Notes under the pieces: generated by a model | Seen by the model: only the letters and a program-made list of their open reading frames with translations | What the model was told of the DNA's origin: nothing | The model's database searches: none | Program-made: the position numbers and the translations under genes | In this document: in pieces, positions 8,158 through 15,140 of the stretch | Layout of the letters: the number at the start of each line of letters is the position of its first letter | How positions within the stretch are numbered: position 1 is the stretch's first letter | NCBI GenBank assembly: GCA_017398595.1 | Contig: JAFQFR010000025.1 | Span: 1 to 36,354, forward strand | DNA: 36,354 nucleotides | Reading direction: 5' to 3' | From: Clostridia bacterium | Lineage (GTDB): Bacteria; Bacillota; Clostridia; Oscillospirales; CAG-272

Positions 8158-9330
8158 TCATTTACCTCCGTTGATTATATCTTCAAAATCGGCTTTCGCC
8201 GTGTCTGACGTGTTTAATTCGGGTCTTTTGTCCGATTCGCGGACGAGCACGGGTTTTCCTGTGGGCTTGATGACCAGCCCGTCGAGCAGCTCTGCAAAGC
8301 GCTTTTTACCGAGCAGTTTTTCCATTTCTGTTATACCCTTGAGCTTCTTGGTGATGATGTCGTCCTCCGAACAGCCCGCGTTTTCGAGCCGTTCGGTGAC
8401 AGCCGCTTCGTCGGTGTATGTACGGCAGCTGCGCCCCTCCGCGAGCTTGAAGCCCCTGTACTTCGCGCCGTGGTTCACCGCCTGACTAAGCGCGTACTCG
8501 CTCACGAGCTTCGCCCACTTCGCCAGCTCGTCAGCCTTGCCGATGACCTCCGCGATCTCGTCGTCGGAAAGCTCCGCGGGCTGCTTGAAGTCGAGATACG
8601 CCAGCCGCTGCTTTTCGTCGTTATAGGCGCGGCAGATCGGGCGTGCCTTGCAGAAGCCGCTGTCGCAGTAGTCGCCCGCCGCACACTCAGCGTTCTTTTT
8701 CAGCGCGAGCTTTGCCCTCTGCTTGACCCACGAGCCCCACATATACAGCTCATCGACATCTTTCTCGCACATATCGATGTTGTCTATGCGCGGCTGATAG
8801 ATGTGCATACGCACCTTTCTGATGTCATAGAGCCAGTCGTACCGCGTGAGAGCGCCCAGCGCGTAGAGCATGAGCTGCGGGTTATCCTGCGCGCTCACGG
8901 GAACGCCCCTGCCGTATTTGAGGTCGATGATCTCCAGCACATGAAAGCCGACGATCACCGCGTCGCCCGTGCCGAAGCCGTCGGGAACGTACTCGGAGAG
9001 CTCCAGCCGCTCCTCCACGGACAGCTTCGCATCGGGGCACTCGGCGCTTACAGCCGCGAAGCGTTCAAGCACATAATCCTTGTAACCCTCGGTGTACTCG
9101 TCCATCTCCGCGTCGGTTTCAAGCTCCGAAGTGCGCTTCATAAAGTCCTCTTTGGTGATATGCCCCGTTGCCGCAAGCAGTTTCAGCTCCGCCAGCGCGT
9201 GTGCCGTTGTGCCTTCCGCTGCGTAGCCGCTGCCCCCGTCGGGGAACTGCTCCTCCAGCCGCAGAGAGCCGGGGCAGTTCAGCCACTTCTTCGAGCCCGA
9301 AGCAGAAAGCCTTGCGTGTTCGGAAGGCAT
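8158..9330 (-). CDS. DUF2800 RecB-like nuclease (Cas4/AddB fold)
   Basis: 390-residue DUF2800 protein with a PD-(D/E)XK RecB-type core: GTGDAV (D123), EIIDLKYG (D136, K138) and QLMLYA (Q152). One N-terminal cysteine (CPGS, C19) and three later ones (C222, C227, C233) match the four-cysteine pattern that holds an iron-sulfur cluster in Cas4 and AddB nucleases; I infer such a cluster. Likely a single-strand exonuclease feeding recombination-dependent replication or annealing with the DUF2815 protein. Start ATG has AAGGAGGTGTCCTG and overlaps the preceding stop. The C-terminal 90 residues (SEDDIITKKLKGITEMEKLL) are the extra family-specific region. Confidence 0.9.
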   Translation of the reverse strand: MPSEHARLSASGSKKWLNCPGSLRLEEQFPDGGSGYAAEGTTAHALAELKLLAATGHITKEDFMKRTSELETDAEMDEYTEGYKDYVLERFAAVSAECPDAKLSVEERLELSEYVPDGFGTGDAVIVGFHVLEIIDLKYGRGVPVSAQDNPQLMLYALGALTRYDWLYDIRKVRMHIYQPRIDNIDMCEKDVDELYMWGSWVKQRAKLALKKNAECAAGDYCDSGFCKARPICRAYNDEKQRLAYLDFKQPAELSDDEIAEVIGKADELAKWAKLVSEYALSQAVNHGAKYRGFKLAEGRSCRTYTDEAAVTERLENAGCSEDDIITKKLKGITEMEKLLGKKRFAELLDGLVIKPTGKPVLVRESDKRPELNTSDTAKADFEDIINGGK

Positions 9331-9737
9331 CAGGACACCTCCTTCATGACTGCGGCGTAGTCGGTCTTTTTGAGCTCCGTCACCTTGCCCGCGCCGAACT
9401 TTTCAAGCAGCTTCTTTGCGGCTTCTCTGCCGTTCGTCTTTGCATACTTCGTGAAAGCGGCGCGCACCTGCTCGATCGTGTAGGCGGGTTCGTCGGCTGA
9501 CACCTCCGCAGTCTCCGCCGCAAGGTCTTCCGCCGCAGAGGGCATATCGTCCTCAAAGAGCGGTACTCCGTCCGCGTGGGCGGCACTGTCGGCTTTGTTG
9601 GCGCAGCATTCCGCGTTCTGCATTTCATTCAGGAGCGAGAGCACCGCCCCCGCCTGTTCGATCGTCATGTCATTAAGTGTAAGTGTTGCTGTCATTTTCG
9701 ATTCCTCCAGTGTTAATTTTCCTGCCTTTTTGGGCAT
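9330..9737 (-). CDS. Hypothetical phage protein preceding the nuclease (135 aa)
   Basis: Not assigned to a named family. Strong AAGGAGG seven bases before ATG. Residues 50-85 form an acidic, Ala-rich low-complexity linker; residues 85-135 (YTIEQVRAAFTKYAK..GREAAKKLLEKFGAGKVTELK) form a helical domain resembling the C-terminal module often found on proteins just upstream of DUF2800 in Firmicutes phages. The N-terminal part has a helical TIEQAGAVLSLLNEM segment. Probably assists the recombination nuclease/SSB pair, judged only by position. Confidence 0.8.
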   Translation of the reverse strand: MPKKAGKLTLEESKMTATLTLNDMTIEQAGAVLSLLNEMQNAECCANKADSAAHADGVPLFEDDMPSAAEDLAAETAEVSADEPAYTIEQVRAAFTKYAKTNGREAAKKLLEKFGAGKVTELKKTDYAAVMKEVS

Positions 9738-9749
9738 GGTTTTTCCTCC

Positions 9750-10109
9750 TTAATACATCGCCTTTATCAGATCTATCGCCCTGTCAATATCTATCCTGTC
9801 GAAGCCCGCCTTTTTCTCGTTTTCGAGCGTGTCGGTGGTCGAGTGGATATTCCGCCACCTCAGTTCACAGCGACGGCACCCCTGTTCCAGTCCGCGCATG
9901 GCAAGGCGGCAGAGCCGTACTTCGTTTTCGAGCTTTGTGATCGCCGACCGCGAGCCGTAGCCCGAGCTCTGCCACTCGTATTCGAGCTGTTCGAGCTTCT
10001 TTTCAGCCTTTTCAAGCCGCTCCCGCACCCATTTCAGATCGCGCTTATGATCTTCGTCGCGGAGCTGCTCTTCGATGACGGCTTCCTGATTCGGTATGAA
10101 TGTTTTCAT
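9750..10109 (-). CDS. Hypothetical coiled-coil protein (119 aa)
   Basis: Unrecognised. Residues 14-85 are strongly helical with heptad-like Leu spacing (LKWVRERLEKAEKKLEQLEYEW and SAITKLENEVRLCRLAMRGLEQ), followed by a CRRCELRW pair of cysteines. AAAGGA lies six to seven bases before the ATG. First gene downstream of the intergenic small-RNA unit, so its translation or message could be influenced by that plus-strand RNA. Confidence 0.75.
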   Translation of the reverse strand: MKTFIPNQEAVIEEQLRDEDHKRDLKWVRERLEKAEKKLEQLEYEWQSSGYGSRSAITKLENEVRLCRLAMRGLEQGCRRCELRWRNIHSTTDTLENEKKAGFDRIDIDRAIDLIKAMY

Positions 10110-10124
10110 TTTTTATCCTTTCCC

Positions 10125-10153
10125 TTGACATTACCGCCGAAATGGTGTATAAT
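10125..10153 (+). promoter_or_regulatory. Consensus sigma-A promoter for small RNA 1
   Basis: Perfect TTGACA (10125-10130), 17-base spacer and perfect TATAAT (10148-10153) on the plus strand, opposite to the surrounding operon. It shares TTGACATT, the CCG spacer block and TATAATGAATA with the promoter at 15356. Confidence 0.85.
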
Positions 10154-10159
10154 GAATAT

Positions 10160-10232
10160 AAACCTTTTTCGGGCTTAGGGTGTATGACTTTTGGCTTGTC
10201 CGTATGCAGCACGGGCGAGCCTTTTCCTTTTT
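10160..10232 (+). ncRNA. Putative small RNA 1 (about 70 nt)
   Basis: Begins just after the consensus promoter and ends at a clear rho-independent terminator: arms 10193-10203 and 10211-10221 (11 bp with two G-U pairs), loop ATGCAGC, then TTTTCCTTTTT. It has no ribosome site and no plausible coding frame, and occupies the only sizeable gap in the early operon, transcribed against it. No RNA family is recognised. Could act in trans, or regulate the operon by transcription interference. Confidence 0.7.
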
Positions 10233-10342
10233 CAGCCGTCCTCGTCGTCGGGGACGATCTTGCACTTCGGGCAGTCTCTCGGCGGGAAGTAGCACACTTC
10301 ACAGCCAACACACAATCCCGGGTCGTACTCTTCGTCATGCAT
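10232..10342 (-). CDS. Mini zinc-ribbon-like protein (36 aa)
   Basis: Starts at ATG 10342, overlapping the stop of the previous gene (GCAATGCATGA), with AAAGGAG ten bases upstream. CVGCEVCYF and RDCPKC supply five cysteines in about 17 residues, enough for one zinc ribbon; the tail is acidic (PDDEDG). Tiny Cys-rich proteins are common in Firmicutes phage early regions, function unknown. Confidence 0.65.
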   Translation of the reverse strand: MHDEEYDPGLCVGCEVCYFPPRDCPKCKIVPDDEDG

Positions 10343-10538
10343 TGCCTTTGCTCTCCTTTCTACGCAGCAGTTCGCGGCAGGCTCTGACCTCTGCTTGAAG
10401 ATGTGCAATTTCTGCACTGCTTGCCCTCTTAGCTTTAGCGTTATCGAGATACACCAGCAGTGTCGCCACTATGCACCCGATAACGCAGGCGGTCGAGATC
10501 GTGATGTAAACAATCATCATCGTTTGAAATGCTTCCAT
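10335..10538 (-). CDS. Small single-pass membrane protein (67 aa)
   Basis: Start ATG 10538 (MEAFQTMMIVYITIS) with AGGTG six bases upstream. One transmembrane helix (about residues 6-30, MMIVYITISTACVIGCIVATLLVYL) followed by a charged helical, probably cytoplasmic tail (AEIAHLQAEVRACRELLRRKESK). Not recognised; could be an accessory membrane protein of the early operon. Confidence 0.72.
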   Translation of the reverse strand: MEAFQTMMIVYITISTACVIGCIVATLLVYLDNAKAKRASSAEIAHLQAEVRACRELLRRKESKGNA

Positions 10539-10542
10539 GTGC

Positions 10543-11241
10543 TCACCTTTCCCTTTCACTCAAAACGTATGTGCTCCACTGTTCTGCCATTGCCCTTGCA
10601 ATACCCTCAAACGTTTTTGAACGGGTCTTCTGATCTCTGAATCCCTTTATCATGCCGTATGGTGCTTTGTCACGTCCGTGTGCTCCTATCCAATAGCCCT
10701 TTGACTGCACTATATTGTCGGGCTGTAGCGGCGGCAGTCCTTTCAACCACAAGCACGTTTTCTTTTTCCACGGGTCGCCGAAAAAGTACGGTTGTATGAT
10801 TTGCGTGTATTTGGGGAGAGCATAGCATTTTAATGGTACGGGATTTTCTACGGCGATATGTTCACAATCAGCGTTCAAAAACGCCTTGAAAAACTCAGCC
10901 GCAAGCACTCCCTTTTTGTATCGCTCATAATCTTTGATTTGGTGATTGCTGTCGTACAGCCTTACCGCTCCTGCCGCTGAAAGATATGTGCAGGGCGGGT
11001 GCGCTATGATAATATCCCATTTGTCGCTTAAGTTTATCACATCATAAGACATTGTAAAAATCGGTCTGCCGTTGCGGGACTTGTCGAGCACTTCAAGCGC
11101 ATCACCGAGTATGTGCCACTCTGGGTGTCCTCCGCTCGGCTCGATGATATCACAGCTGTATGCTTCGTGTCCCAACTCCCGAAACGCCGTGCATACCCTT
11201 TGGCTTTCCTCACAAGCAACAAGGACTTTTAGTTTGTCCAC
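10543..11241 (-). CDS. DNA cytosine methyltransferase-like protein
   Basis: 232-residue phage protein with a Rossmann-like start (KLKVLVACEESQRVCTAF) and a sequence fingerprint shared by a phage family annotated as DNA (cytosine-5) methyltransferase: GHEAYSCDI, WDIIIAHPPCTYLS (C84 in the PPC motif, the likely nucleophile), and IAVENPV (motif VI, normally ENV). The C-terminal HGRDKAPYGMIKGF region may recognise the target. GTG start with GAGGTGATAGC in front. It is short for a full C5 methyltransferase, whose target recognition domain is usually longer. May protect phage DNA from host restriction or be an orphan regulator; activity is inferred. Confidence 0.75.
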   Translation of the reverse strand: MDKLKVLVACEESQRVCTAFRELGHEAYSCDIIEPSGGHPEWHILGDALEVLDKSRNGRPIFTMSYDVINLSDKWDIIIAHPPCTYLSAAGAVRLYDSNHQIKDYERYKKGVLAAEFFKAFLNADCEHIAVENPVPLKCYALPKYTQIIQPYFFGDPWKKKTCLWLKGLPPLQPDNIVQSKGYWIGAHGRDKAPYGMIKGFRDQKTRSKTFEGIARAMAEQWSTYVLSERER

Positions 11242-11250
11242 GCTATCACC

Positions 11251-11532
11251 TCACATTCCGCTTGCCCACAAGATAGTCTGCCGGAACGCGCCGACCGTCA
11301 TCGGCAGGAACACAAACGCGATCACCGCAAGCAGCACCGCGAGTGCTATCCTGTCCTTGCGGCGTTCGGTGCGCTCGTGCCGCTCGTGGAGGCGGCGTTT
11401 GACGGCTATCTCGTACTGCCTGCGATAGTGCGTTATCTCGCGCCGCTGTTCGGCTATGAGCTTGTCCCGCTCGGCGATAGCGTTAAGAAAGGCTATGCGC
11501 TGGTGCGGGGTCAGTTTGTCGGTCTTGTTCAT
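11251..11532 (-). CDS. Basic coiled-coil protein with C-terminal membrane helix (93 aa)
   Basis: Start at ATG 11532 (MNKTDKLTPHQRIAFL) with GGAG eight bases before. Residues 20-60 are Arg/Glu-rich and helical; residues 65-86 (IALAVLLAVIAFVFLPMTVGAF) form one transmembrane helix. Its first 50 bases overlap the end of the preceding small membrane protein gene in another frame. Function unknown; tail-anchored topology is inferred. Confidence 0.68.
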   Translation of the reverse strand: MNKTDKLTPHQRIAFLNAIAERDKLIAEQRREITHYRRQYEIAVKRRLHERHERTERRKDRIALAVLLAVIAFVFLPMTVGAFRQTILWASGM

Positions 11533-11644
11533 CGTCCTCACTCCATTCCTCGAAATCATCCTCGTCAGCCGCGCAGAGACAGCAGATAACTCCGCATATT
11601 ATCATCAGCGCGGCGATCACGCATACTATGATTATCGCTTTCAT
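11483..11644 (-). CDS. Small membrane protein (53 aa)
   Basis: MKAIIIVCVIAALMIICGVI forms an N-terminal transmembrane helix containing several Cys, followed by a very acidic tail (ADEDDFEEWSEDDEQD). GAGGGTGATG precedes the ATG. Its 3-prime third is nested in the start of the next gene. Looks like a membrane anchor with cytoplasmic or external acidic tail; no family recognised. Confidence 0.62.
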   Translation of the reverse strand: MKAIIIVCVIAALMIICGVICCLCAADEDDFEEWSEDDEQDRQTDPAPAHSLS

Positions 11645-11653
11645 ATTTTTGCA

Positions 11654-11932
11654 TCACCCTCTCTTCTTAGCCATAAACGCCCCGTATGACAGCCCCTGTT
11701 CACGCGCCTGTTTTTCGACTGCGATGATGTCCGCGCACGATCTTCTCCCGCACCATTTCTCGCAGGGCAAAGTCTTTGAGCTGTGACCGCCGCGCCGCCC
11801 GATACGTTTCGGCTTTTGGTACTTTATCCGCAGAACGGGCTTGTACGGCTTCACATCGGGAGTCATTATCTCGGGACAGGCGCGGTACATTCGATAGTCG
11901 GCACTCTCGATGATGTAGGCGAGGTCGATCAT
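11654..11932 (-). CDS. Hypothetical basic protein (92 aa)
   Basis: Not recognised. Rich in Lys/Arg (KPKRIGRRGG) with a CEKWCGRRSCADI motif holding three cysteines and ending AKKRG. The ATG overlaps the preceding stop by four bases (AAATGATC) with AGGTG in front. Features suggest a small nucleic-acid-binding protein, but this is a guess. Confidence 0.7.
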   Translation of the reverse strand: MIDLAYIIESADYRMYRACPEIMTPDVKPYKPVLRIKYQKPKRIGRRGGHSSKTLPCEKWCGRRSCADIIAVEKQAREQGLSYGAFMAKKRG

Positions 11933-12567
11933 TTCATCACCTCGCTCTGATACGCTTTCAGCGCTTCCAGCTGTCTCCGTACATCGAGCTGTTCGCGGGC
12001 GGTCGATATCGGCTTGTCCTTGCGCTCGATCTTGGATATCAGCTCATAAACGCTGTTATCGTTGGCGGCGATCTCGACACCCGCCGTTTTCAGCCATTCA
12101 AGCGGCGCGGTCGTGTCGGCGCATTTCAGCAGTTTCAGCAGTTCGGTCATGCGTTTTTCGCCCCAGTGATGATCGTAGTGCAGCTGTATCAAAATGAGCA
12201 GAATGTTCAGCACGAAAAGTTCTTCGTAGGGCTTCCACGCATATATCGCCCTGTCAAGCGGAGCCGCCGCACGCCGCGAGAAATACCGCACGATCTCCCA
12301 CGCATCTTCACGGCGCAGACACGGGATATCTTTCAGGCACCTGTCGATCATGTAGTCGCGGGTCTCGGGGTCTTCGTCGAACTCGGCGGCGGTGCGGGTG
12401 TACTCCGCGACGAACTCCCCGCAAGTCCGGTAGCTGAACGGGTTCATGAAATACTTGTGGAGCGTCCGCAGGATAATCCCCATATGCTCGAAATTTATTT
12501 CCAGAGCACGTTCCGCAAACATTGCGATTCCACGGTTTTTCAGGCGCGGGTTCTTTGTACATCTCAT
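11929..12567 (-). CDS. Hypothetical early protein (212 aa)
   Basis: Unrecognised soluble, mostly helical protein. Visible segments: an aromatic/His-rich middle (EELFVLNILLILIQLHYDHHWGEKRM) and a charged C-terminal helix (TAREQLDVRRQLEALKAYQ). GAGGTGCGGGA precedes the ATG. Sits in a tightly packed string of small early genes and shares four bases with the next one. No function can be stated. Confidence 0.75.
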   Translation of the reverse strand: MRCTKNPRLKNRGIAMFAERALEINFEHMGIILRTLHKYFMNPFSYRTCGEFVAEYTRTAAEFDEDPETRDYMIDRCLKDIPCLRREDAWEIVRYFSRRAAAPLDRAIYAWKPYEELFVLNILLILIQLHYDHHWGEKRMTELLKLLKCADTTAPLEWLKTAGVEIAANDNSVYELISKIERKDKPISTAREQLDVRRQLEALKAYQSEVMK

Positions 12568-12576
12568 TCCCGCACC

Positions 12577-12789
12577 TCACTGTAAAGCCTTGTACACGTC
12601 CGAGAGTATCCCGATAACGCTGTCACCCGTGACGTTTCTCGACTTTTCATAGCCGTTGCCGTAGCGGATAGTCACCGCCTCAAAGCCGTCGTTATCCATA
12701 TCGTAGGTCATGCACTCGATGTCCTCGCGGCTGTACCTGCGGAGCAGTTCGCCGAGTTCACGGACGAAGTCTCTTTTGTTTTCGCTCAT
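12577..12789 (-). CDS. Hypothetical early protein (70 aa)
   Basis: Unrecognised acidic protein with an N-terminal helix (RDFVRELGELLRRYS) and a beta-rich middle (EAVTIRYGNGYEKSRNV). Starts inside the end of the preceding gene (ATGA overlap) with GGAGGAG in front. Small proteins of this type recur in Clostridia phage early operons. Confidence 0.72.
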   Translation of the reverse strand: MSENKRDFVRELGELLRRYSREDIECMTYDMDNDGFEAVTIRYGNGYEKSRNVTGDSVIGILSDVYKALQ

Positions 12790-12983
12790 GGCTCCTCCAC
12801 CTCACACTCTAAAACTCCGTTATCGCTCACGCTGATGTTGAACACGTCCGCACACCGCACATATGACTGCGGTTTACCGTCTAAGTCGGTGTATATCGTC
12901 TTGCGTTCGCCGTCGGCGTTGATGTAGTACACGTTGATCTCCGTGCCTTTACGCAGGCGGTGGAGAATGTCTTTAATCATCAT
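12786..12983 (-). CDS. Hypothetical early protein (65 aa)
   Basis: Unrecognised. An N-terminal helix (IKDILHRLRKG) is followed by beta strands (TEINVYYINADGERKTIYTDLDG), suggesting a small alpha-beta fold. ATG overlaps the stop of the gene before it (ATGATGA) with AGAGGAG upstream, so the three small genes 13144-12577 are translationally coupled. Confidence 0.72.
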   Translation of the reverse strand: MMIKDILHRLRKGTEINVYYINADGERKTIYTDLDGKPQSYVRCADVFNISVSDNGVLECEVEEP

Positions 12984-13144
12984 GCCGTTTTCTCTCCTCT
13001 CTTCTTTTTCGCGTACTGCCTTACCTTTTCGGGGTCAGCCTTTGCCGCGAGTTCCGCGAGGAACGCCGCGAGGGTCAAGAGCTTGTGCGGACTGTATTCG
13101 CCTGCGGTCTCGGCGACTGTCACTTTGCATTCGGTCTGTTTCAT
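12980..13144 (-). CDS. Hypothetical helical early protein (54 aa)
   Basis: Short gene starting MKQTECKVTV with AAGGTG upstream. Predicted helix from HKLLTLAAFLAELAAKADPEKVRQYAKKKRGE, ending in a strongly basic tail. Fits exactly between its neighbours with four-base overlap. Function unknown. Confidence 0.65.
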   Translation of the reverse strand: MKQTECKVTVAETAGEYSPHKLLTLAAFLAELAAKADPEKVRQYAKKKRGEKTA

Positions 13145-13148
13145 ATTT

Positions 13149-13937
13149 TTACACCTTGCCCTTAATTCTAAGCCTTCCGAGCCTGCTGTTCACTGCCTCG
13201 TAGCTCCTGCCGATAAGCTTCCCGATCTCATTGTACGTCAGCCCCTTGTTGTAGAGCTTCACGAGCTTCTTATCCTCGTCGGTGCTCCATTTCGAGCAGC
13301 GATTGCCGCAAAGCCCAAGGACACGGCGCTTGTTCTTGATCGAATCTACCGTGCGCCCCAGGTCAGCGGCTATCTCCGTATCGGTCTGACCGAGGGCGTA
13401 GGCTTTACGCAGATAGTCCTTTTCGCGCTCGCTCCACTTCTTCGGGAGGGCTTTCGGCGGTTCGGGTTCGGGTTCGGCGGTCATGCTGTCGAGCCGCTGT
13501 TCGATGTCCGCGACCTTGGCTTTGAGCGCGTTCTGCTCCGTTTCCATGCGTATCATAAACTGTAACTGCGGCGAAAGCTCGTTGAGTGCCGCCTGCGCTT
13601 TCTTGGCGCGGAAGTAGGTCTCGACAAGGCGGTCATAGACCTCCCACGCGGTATCGGTGTTAAGGCTCTTCGCGTGGAGAAGTGCGCCGCGTTCTGTCCA
13701 GAGGTAGAGAACGTTGAGGTTTTTGGCGAAGTGACAATTTGTCATTTCGCTCTTAAATGCCCGTAAATCCTCACCTTTTAAGCATACATAATGCTTACCC
13801 TCTTCATAACGGTTTTTGTTACGCTTGAAGTTCTGCGTTATTGTGTTAGTGTCCGTACCGTAGCTCTCGGCGAGCTGTGCAGTGGTGAGCACCCTCACGC
13901 CCTGCATTTCGATGACCTGAATGTTTGTTGTTGTCAT
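13149..13937 (-). CDS. ORF6N-domain regulator with two Myb/SANT-like HTH repeats
   Basis: 262 residues. The N-terminal 90 residues are an ORF6N (KilA-N-like) DNA-binding domain: VRVLTTAQLAESYGTDTNTITQNFKRNK, FAKNLNVLYLWTERGALLHAKSL. A coiled region (NELSPQLQFMIRMETEQNALKAKVADIEQRL) links to two repeated C-terminal helix-turn-helix units, KWSEREKDYLRKAYALGQTD.. and KWSTDEDKKLVKLYNKGLTY.., each starting with the KWS Trp typical of Myb/SANT or GcrA-like folds. Phage antirepressors normally end in ORF6C or ANT domains, so this combination is unusual. A role as antirepressor or early transcription regulator is inferred from the N-terminal family and its place just after the regulator genes. Confidence 0.82.
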   Translation of the reverse strand: MTTTNIQVIEMQGVRVLTTAQLAESYGTDTNTITQNFKRNKNRYEEGKHYVCLKGEDLRAFKSEMTNCHFAKNLNVLYLWTERGALLHAKSLNTDTAWEVYDRLVETYFRAKKAQAALNELSPQLQFMIRMETEQNALKAKVADIEQRLDSMTAEPEPEPPKALPKKWSEREKDYLRKAYALGQTDTEIAADLGRTVDSIKNKRRVLGLCGNRCSKWSTDEDKKLVKLYNKGLTYNEIGKLIGRSYEAVNSRLGRLRIKGKV

Positions 13938-13961
13938 GATCTACTCCTTTCATGTTGCGGC

Positions 13962-14132
13962 TCATGCCCGAGCCTTGTTTCCGTCTGCCTTGCCCTTGTT
14001 CTTGGCGGCTTCGTATGCAAGCCCCATCTGCATAAGAGCGTTTGCGAACAGCTTGTCCTCGAAGCTCATGCCTGCTACAGCCGTCTTGACCTTTTCGGGC
14101 GATACATCGCGTGCTGTTGTGTTCTCTTTCAT
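13962..14132 (-). CDS. Hypothetical early protein (56 aa)
   Basis: MKENTTARDVSPEKVKTAVA start with GTGAGGA just upstream; helical FEDKLFANALMQMGLAYEAAKNK and basic tail. A GC-rich hairpin (GCGCGGG/CCCGCGC at 14151-14174) lies in its leader and may affect translation. Located between the XRE regulator and the ORF6N gene. Not recognised. Confidence 0.65.
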   Translation of the reverse strand: MKENTTARDVSPEKVKTAVAGMSFEDKLFANALMQMGLAYEAAKNKGKADGNKARA

Positions 14133-14205
14133 ATGTCCTCACTTTCTGCGCGGGACTTTCCCCGCCCGCGCTTCGGGGTTATAAGAGGATGTTGGTGTAG
14201 AATGC

Positions 14206-14397
14206 TTAATGTATCAGTTCATCGACCGACATTCCGAAAAGTTCCGCCGTCCGGATAAGATAGCTTGCGGGAAGATCGTTCTTCATCTCCCAGTTGTAAA
14301 AGCGGTTTCGCCTTATTCCGAGCTTTCCGCAGTAACGGTCTATCGACCATTTGCGCTTTTTCAGTTCGGCACGGATATTTCTGAATAAATACAGCAT
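14206..14397 (-). CDS. XRE-type HTH regulator, Cro-like (63 aa)
   Basis: Small helix-turn-helix protein: SIDRYCGKLGIRRNRFYNWEMKNDLP covers helices 2-3 of an XRE fold, and ASYLIRTAELFGMSVDELI is the conserved last helix pair. No dimerisation or protease domain. Divergent from the DUF4145 gene and separated from it by a palindrome over both -10 regions, so it probably autoregulates and controls that gene; a second regulator beside the repressor at 16 kb. AAGGAAA is the likely ribosome site. Confidence 0.82.
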   Translation of the reverse strand: MLYLFRNIRAELKKRKWSIDRYCGKLGIRRNRFYNWEMKNDLPASYLIRTAELFGMSVDELIH

Positions 14398-14402
14398 GGC
14401 TA

Positions 14403-14441
14403 TTGACTTTCCTTTCGCTTTGTATTATAATTGATACAAAT
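14403..14441 (+). promoter_or_regulatory. DUF4145 promoter with palindromic operator
   Basis: Plus strand TTGACT (14403-14408), 17-base spacer, TATAAT (14426-14431). The -10 sits in a palindrome with perfect 7-bp arms TTTGTAT (14420-14426) and ATACAAA (14435-14441), a good operator for the divergent XRE protein. On the minus strand the same region gives another TATAAT (without a clear -35) for that regulator. Confidence 0.75.
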
Positions 14442-14465
14442 ATTGTGAATGGAGTTGCTTTAACT

Positions 14466-15140
14466 ATGGATTTAATGATAAATGCTATTGACATCTCAGG
14501 AGGTGAGACTGAGCGACATTTTCGTATTGAATTGCCTTTTGCGTGTCCTTATTGTGTTAAAGGTGCATTTCCAAAACATCTGATTTCCTATTACAATGAA
14601 CCCCGCTTTCAAAACTACCCTGTTGTAACTGCGTTATTTCTATGCCCGATATGTGAGAATCTTTTTTTGGCTACGTATCAAGATATCTCGGATTACGATT
14701 TAAGCCTTTGTTCTGTAATACCGTATCCTTCAAAAGAAAAGGGGTTTTCTGATAACATCAAAAACTTATCTCCCGATTTTTGCAAGATTTACAATGAGTC
14801 TTATAAATCGGAGCAGCAAAGCCTTTTTGAAATATGCGGTATGGGATATCGCAAAGCGCTTGAATTCCTTATCAAGGATTATGCAATAAGTTTAAATCCG
14901 AATAATTCCGAAGAAATCAAGCGAAAAATGTTAGGGCAATGCATTAACGACTATATGGAAAATGATAAATTAAAAGCACTTGCAAGAGCTTCGTCATGGC
15001 TCGGCAATGATGAAACGCATTATGTGCGTCAAAACATTGATTACAGTTTGAAAGATTTGAAAAACTTTATCTCCGCAACGGTCGATTTTATTGATATGGA
15101 ACTTACGATTAAAGAAGCCCAAAATTTTACAAACCGTTGA
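14466..15140 (+). CDS. DUF4145-domain protein with zinc-binding cysteines; candidate lysogenic conversion gene
   Basis: 224 residues from ATG 14466 (MDLMINAIDISGGE), with GGAG 11 bases before; an in-frame extension to 14403 would cover the promoter. Two CxxC pairs (FACPYCVKG, LFLCPICENL) form a likely zinc ribbon, followed by the DUF4145 helical domain (GMGYRKALEFLIKDYAI..., ALARASSWLGNDETHYVR). DUF4145 occurs in restriction and other defence-related proteins. It is much richer in A and T than its neighbours, faces the same way as the repressor and has its own strong promoter, which fits a moron expressed in the lysogen, perhaps in superinfection exclusion. The function is inferred. Confidence 0.82.
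   Translation: MDLMINAIDISGGETERHFRIELPFACPYCVKGAFPKHLISYYNEPRFQNYPVVTALFLCPICENLFLATYQDISDYDLSLCSVIPYPSKEKGFSDNIKNLSPDFCKIYNESYKSEQQSLFEICGMGYRKALEFLIKDYAISLNPNNSEEIKRKMLGQCINDYMENDKLKALARASSWLGNDETHYVRQNIDYSLKDLKNFISATVDFIDMELTIKEAQNFTNR

Noticed and set aside
7130..8485. 451-codon plus-strand frame opposite polA and DUF2815
   Set aside because: Crosses two conserved minus-strand genes and their junctions; composition is that of a complementary frame.
11251..11644. Rz/Rz1-type spanin pair
   Set aside because: Nested small membrane genes look similar, but the host is Gram-positive, there is no lipobox, and the pair is in the early region.
13846..14142. 98-codon minus-strand frame overlapping the 56-residue gene
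   Set aside because: Arg/His/Gly-rich shadow; the other frame has a ribosome site and normal composition and fits the spacing between neighbours.
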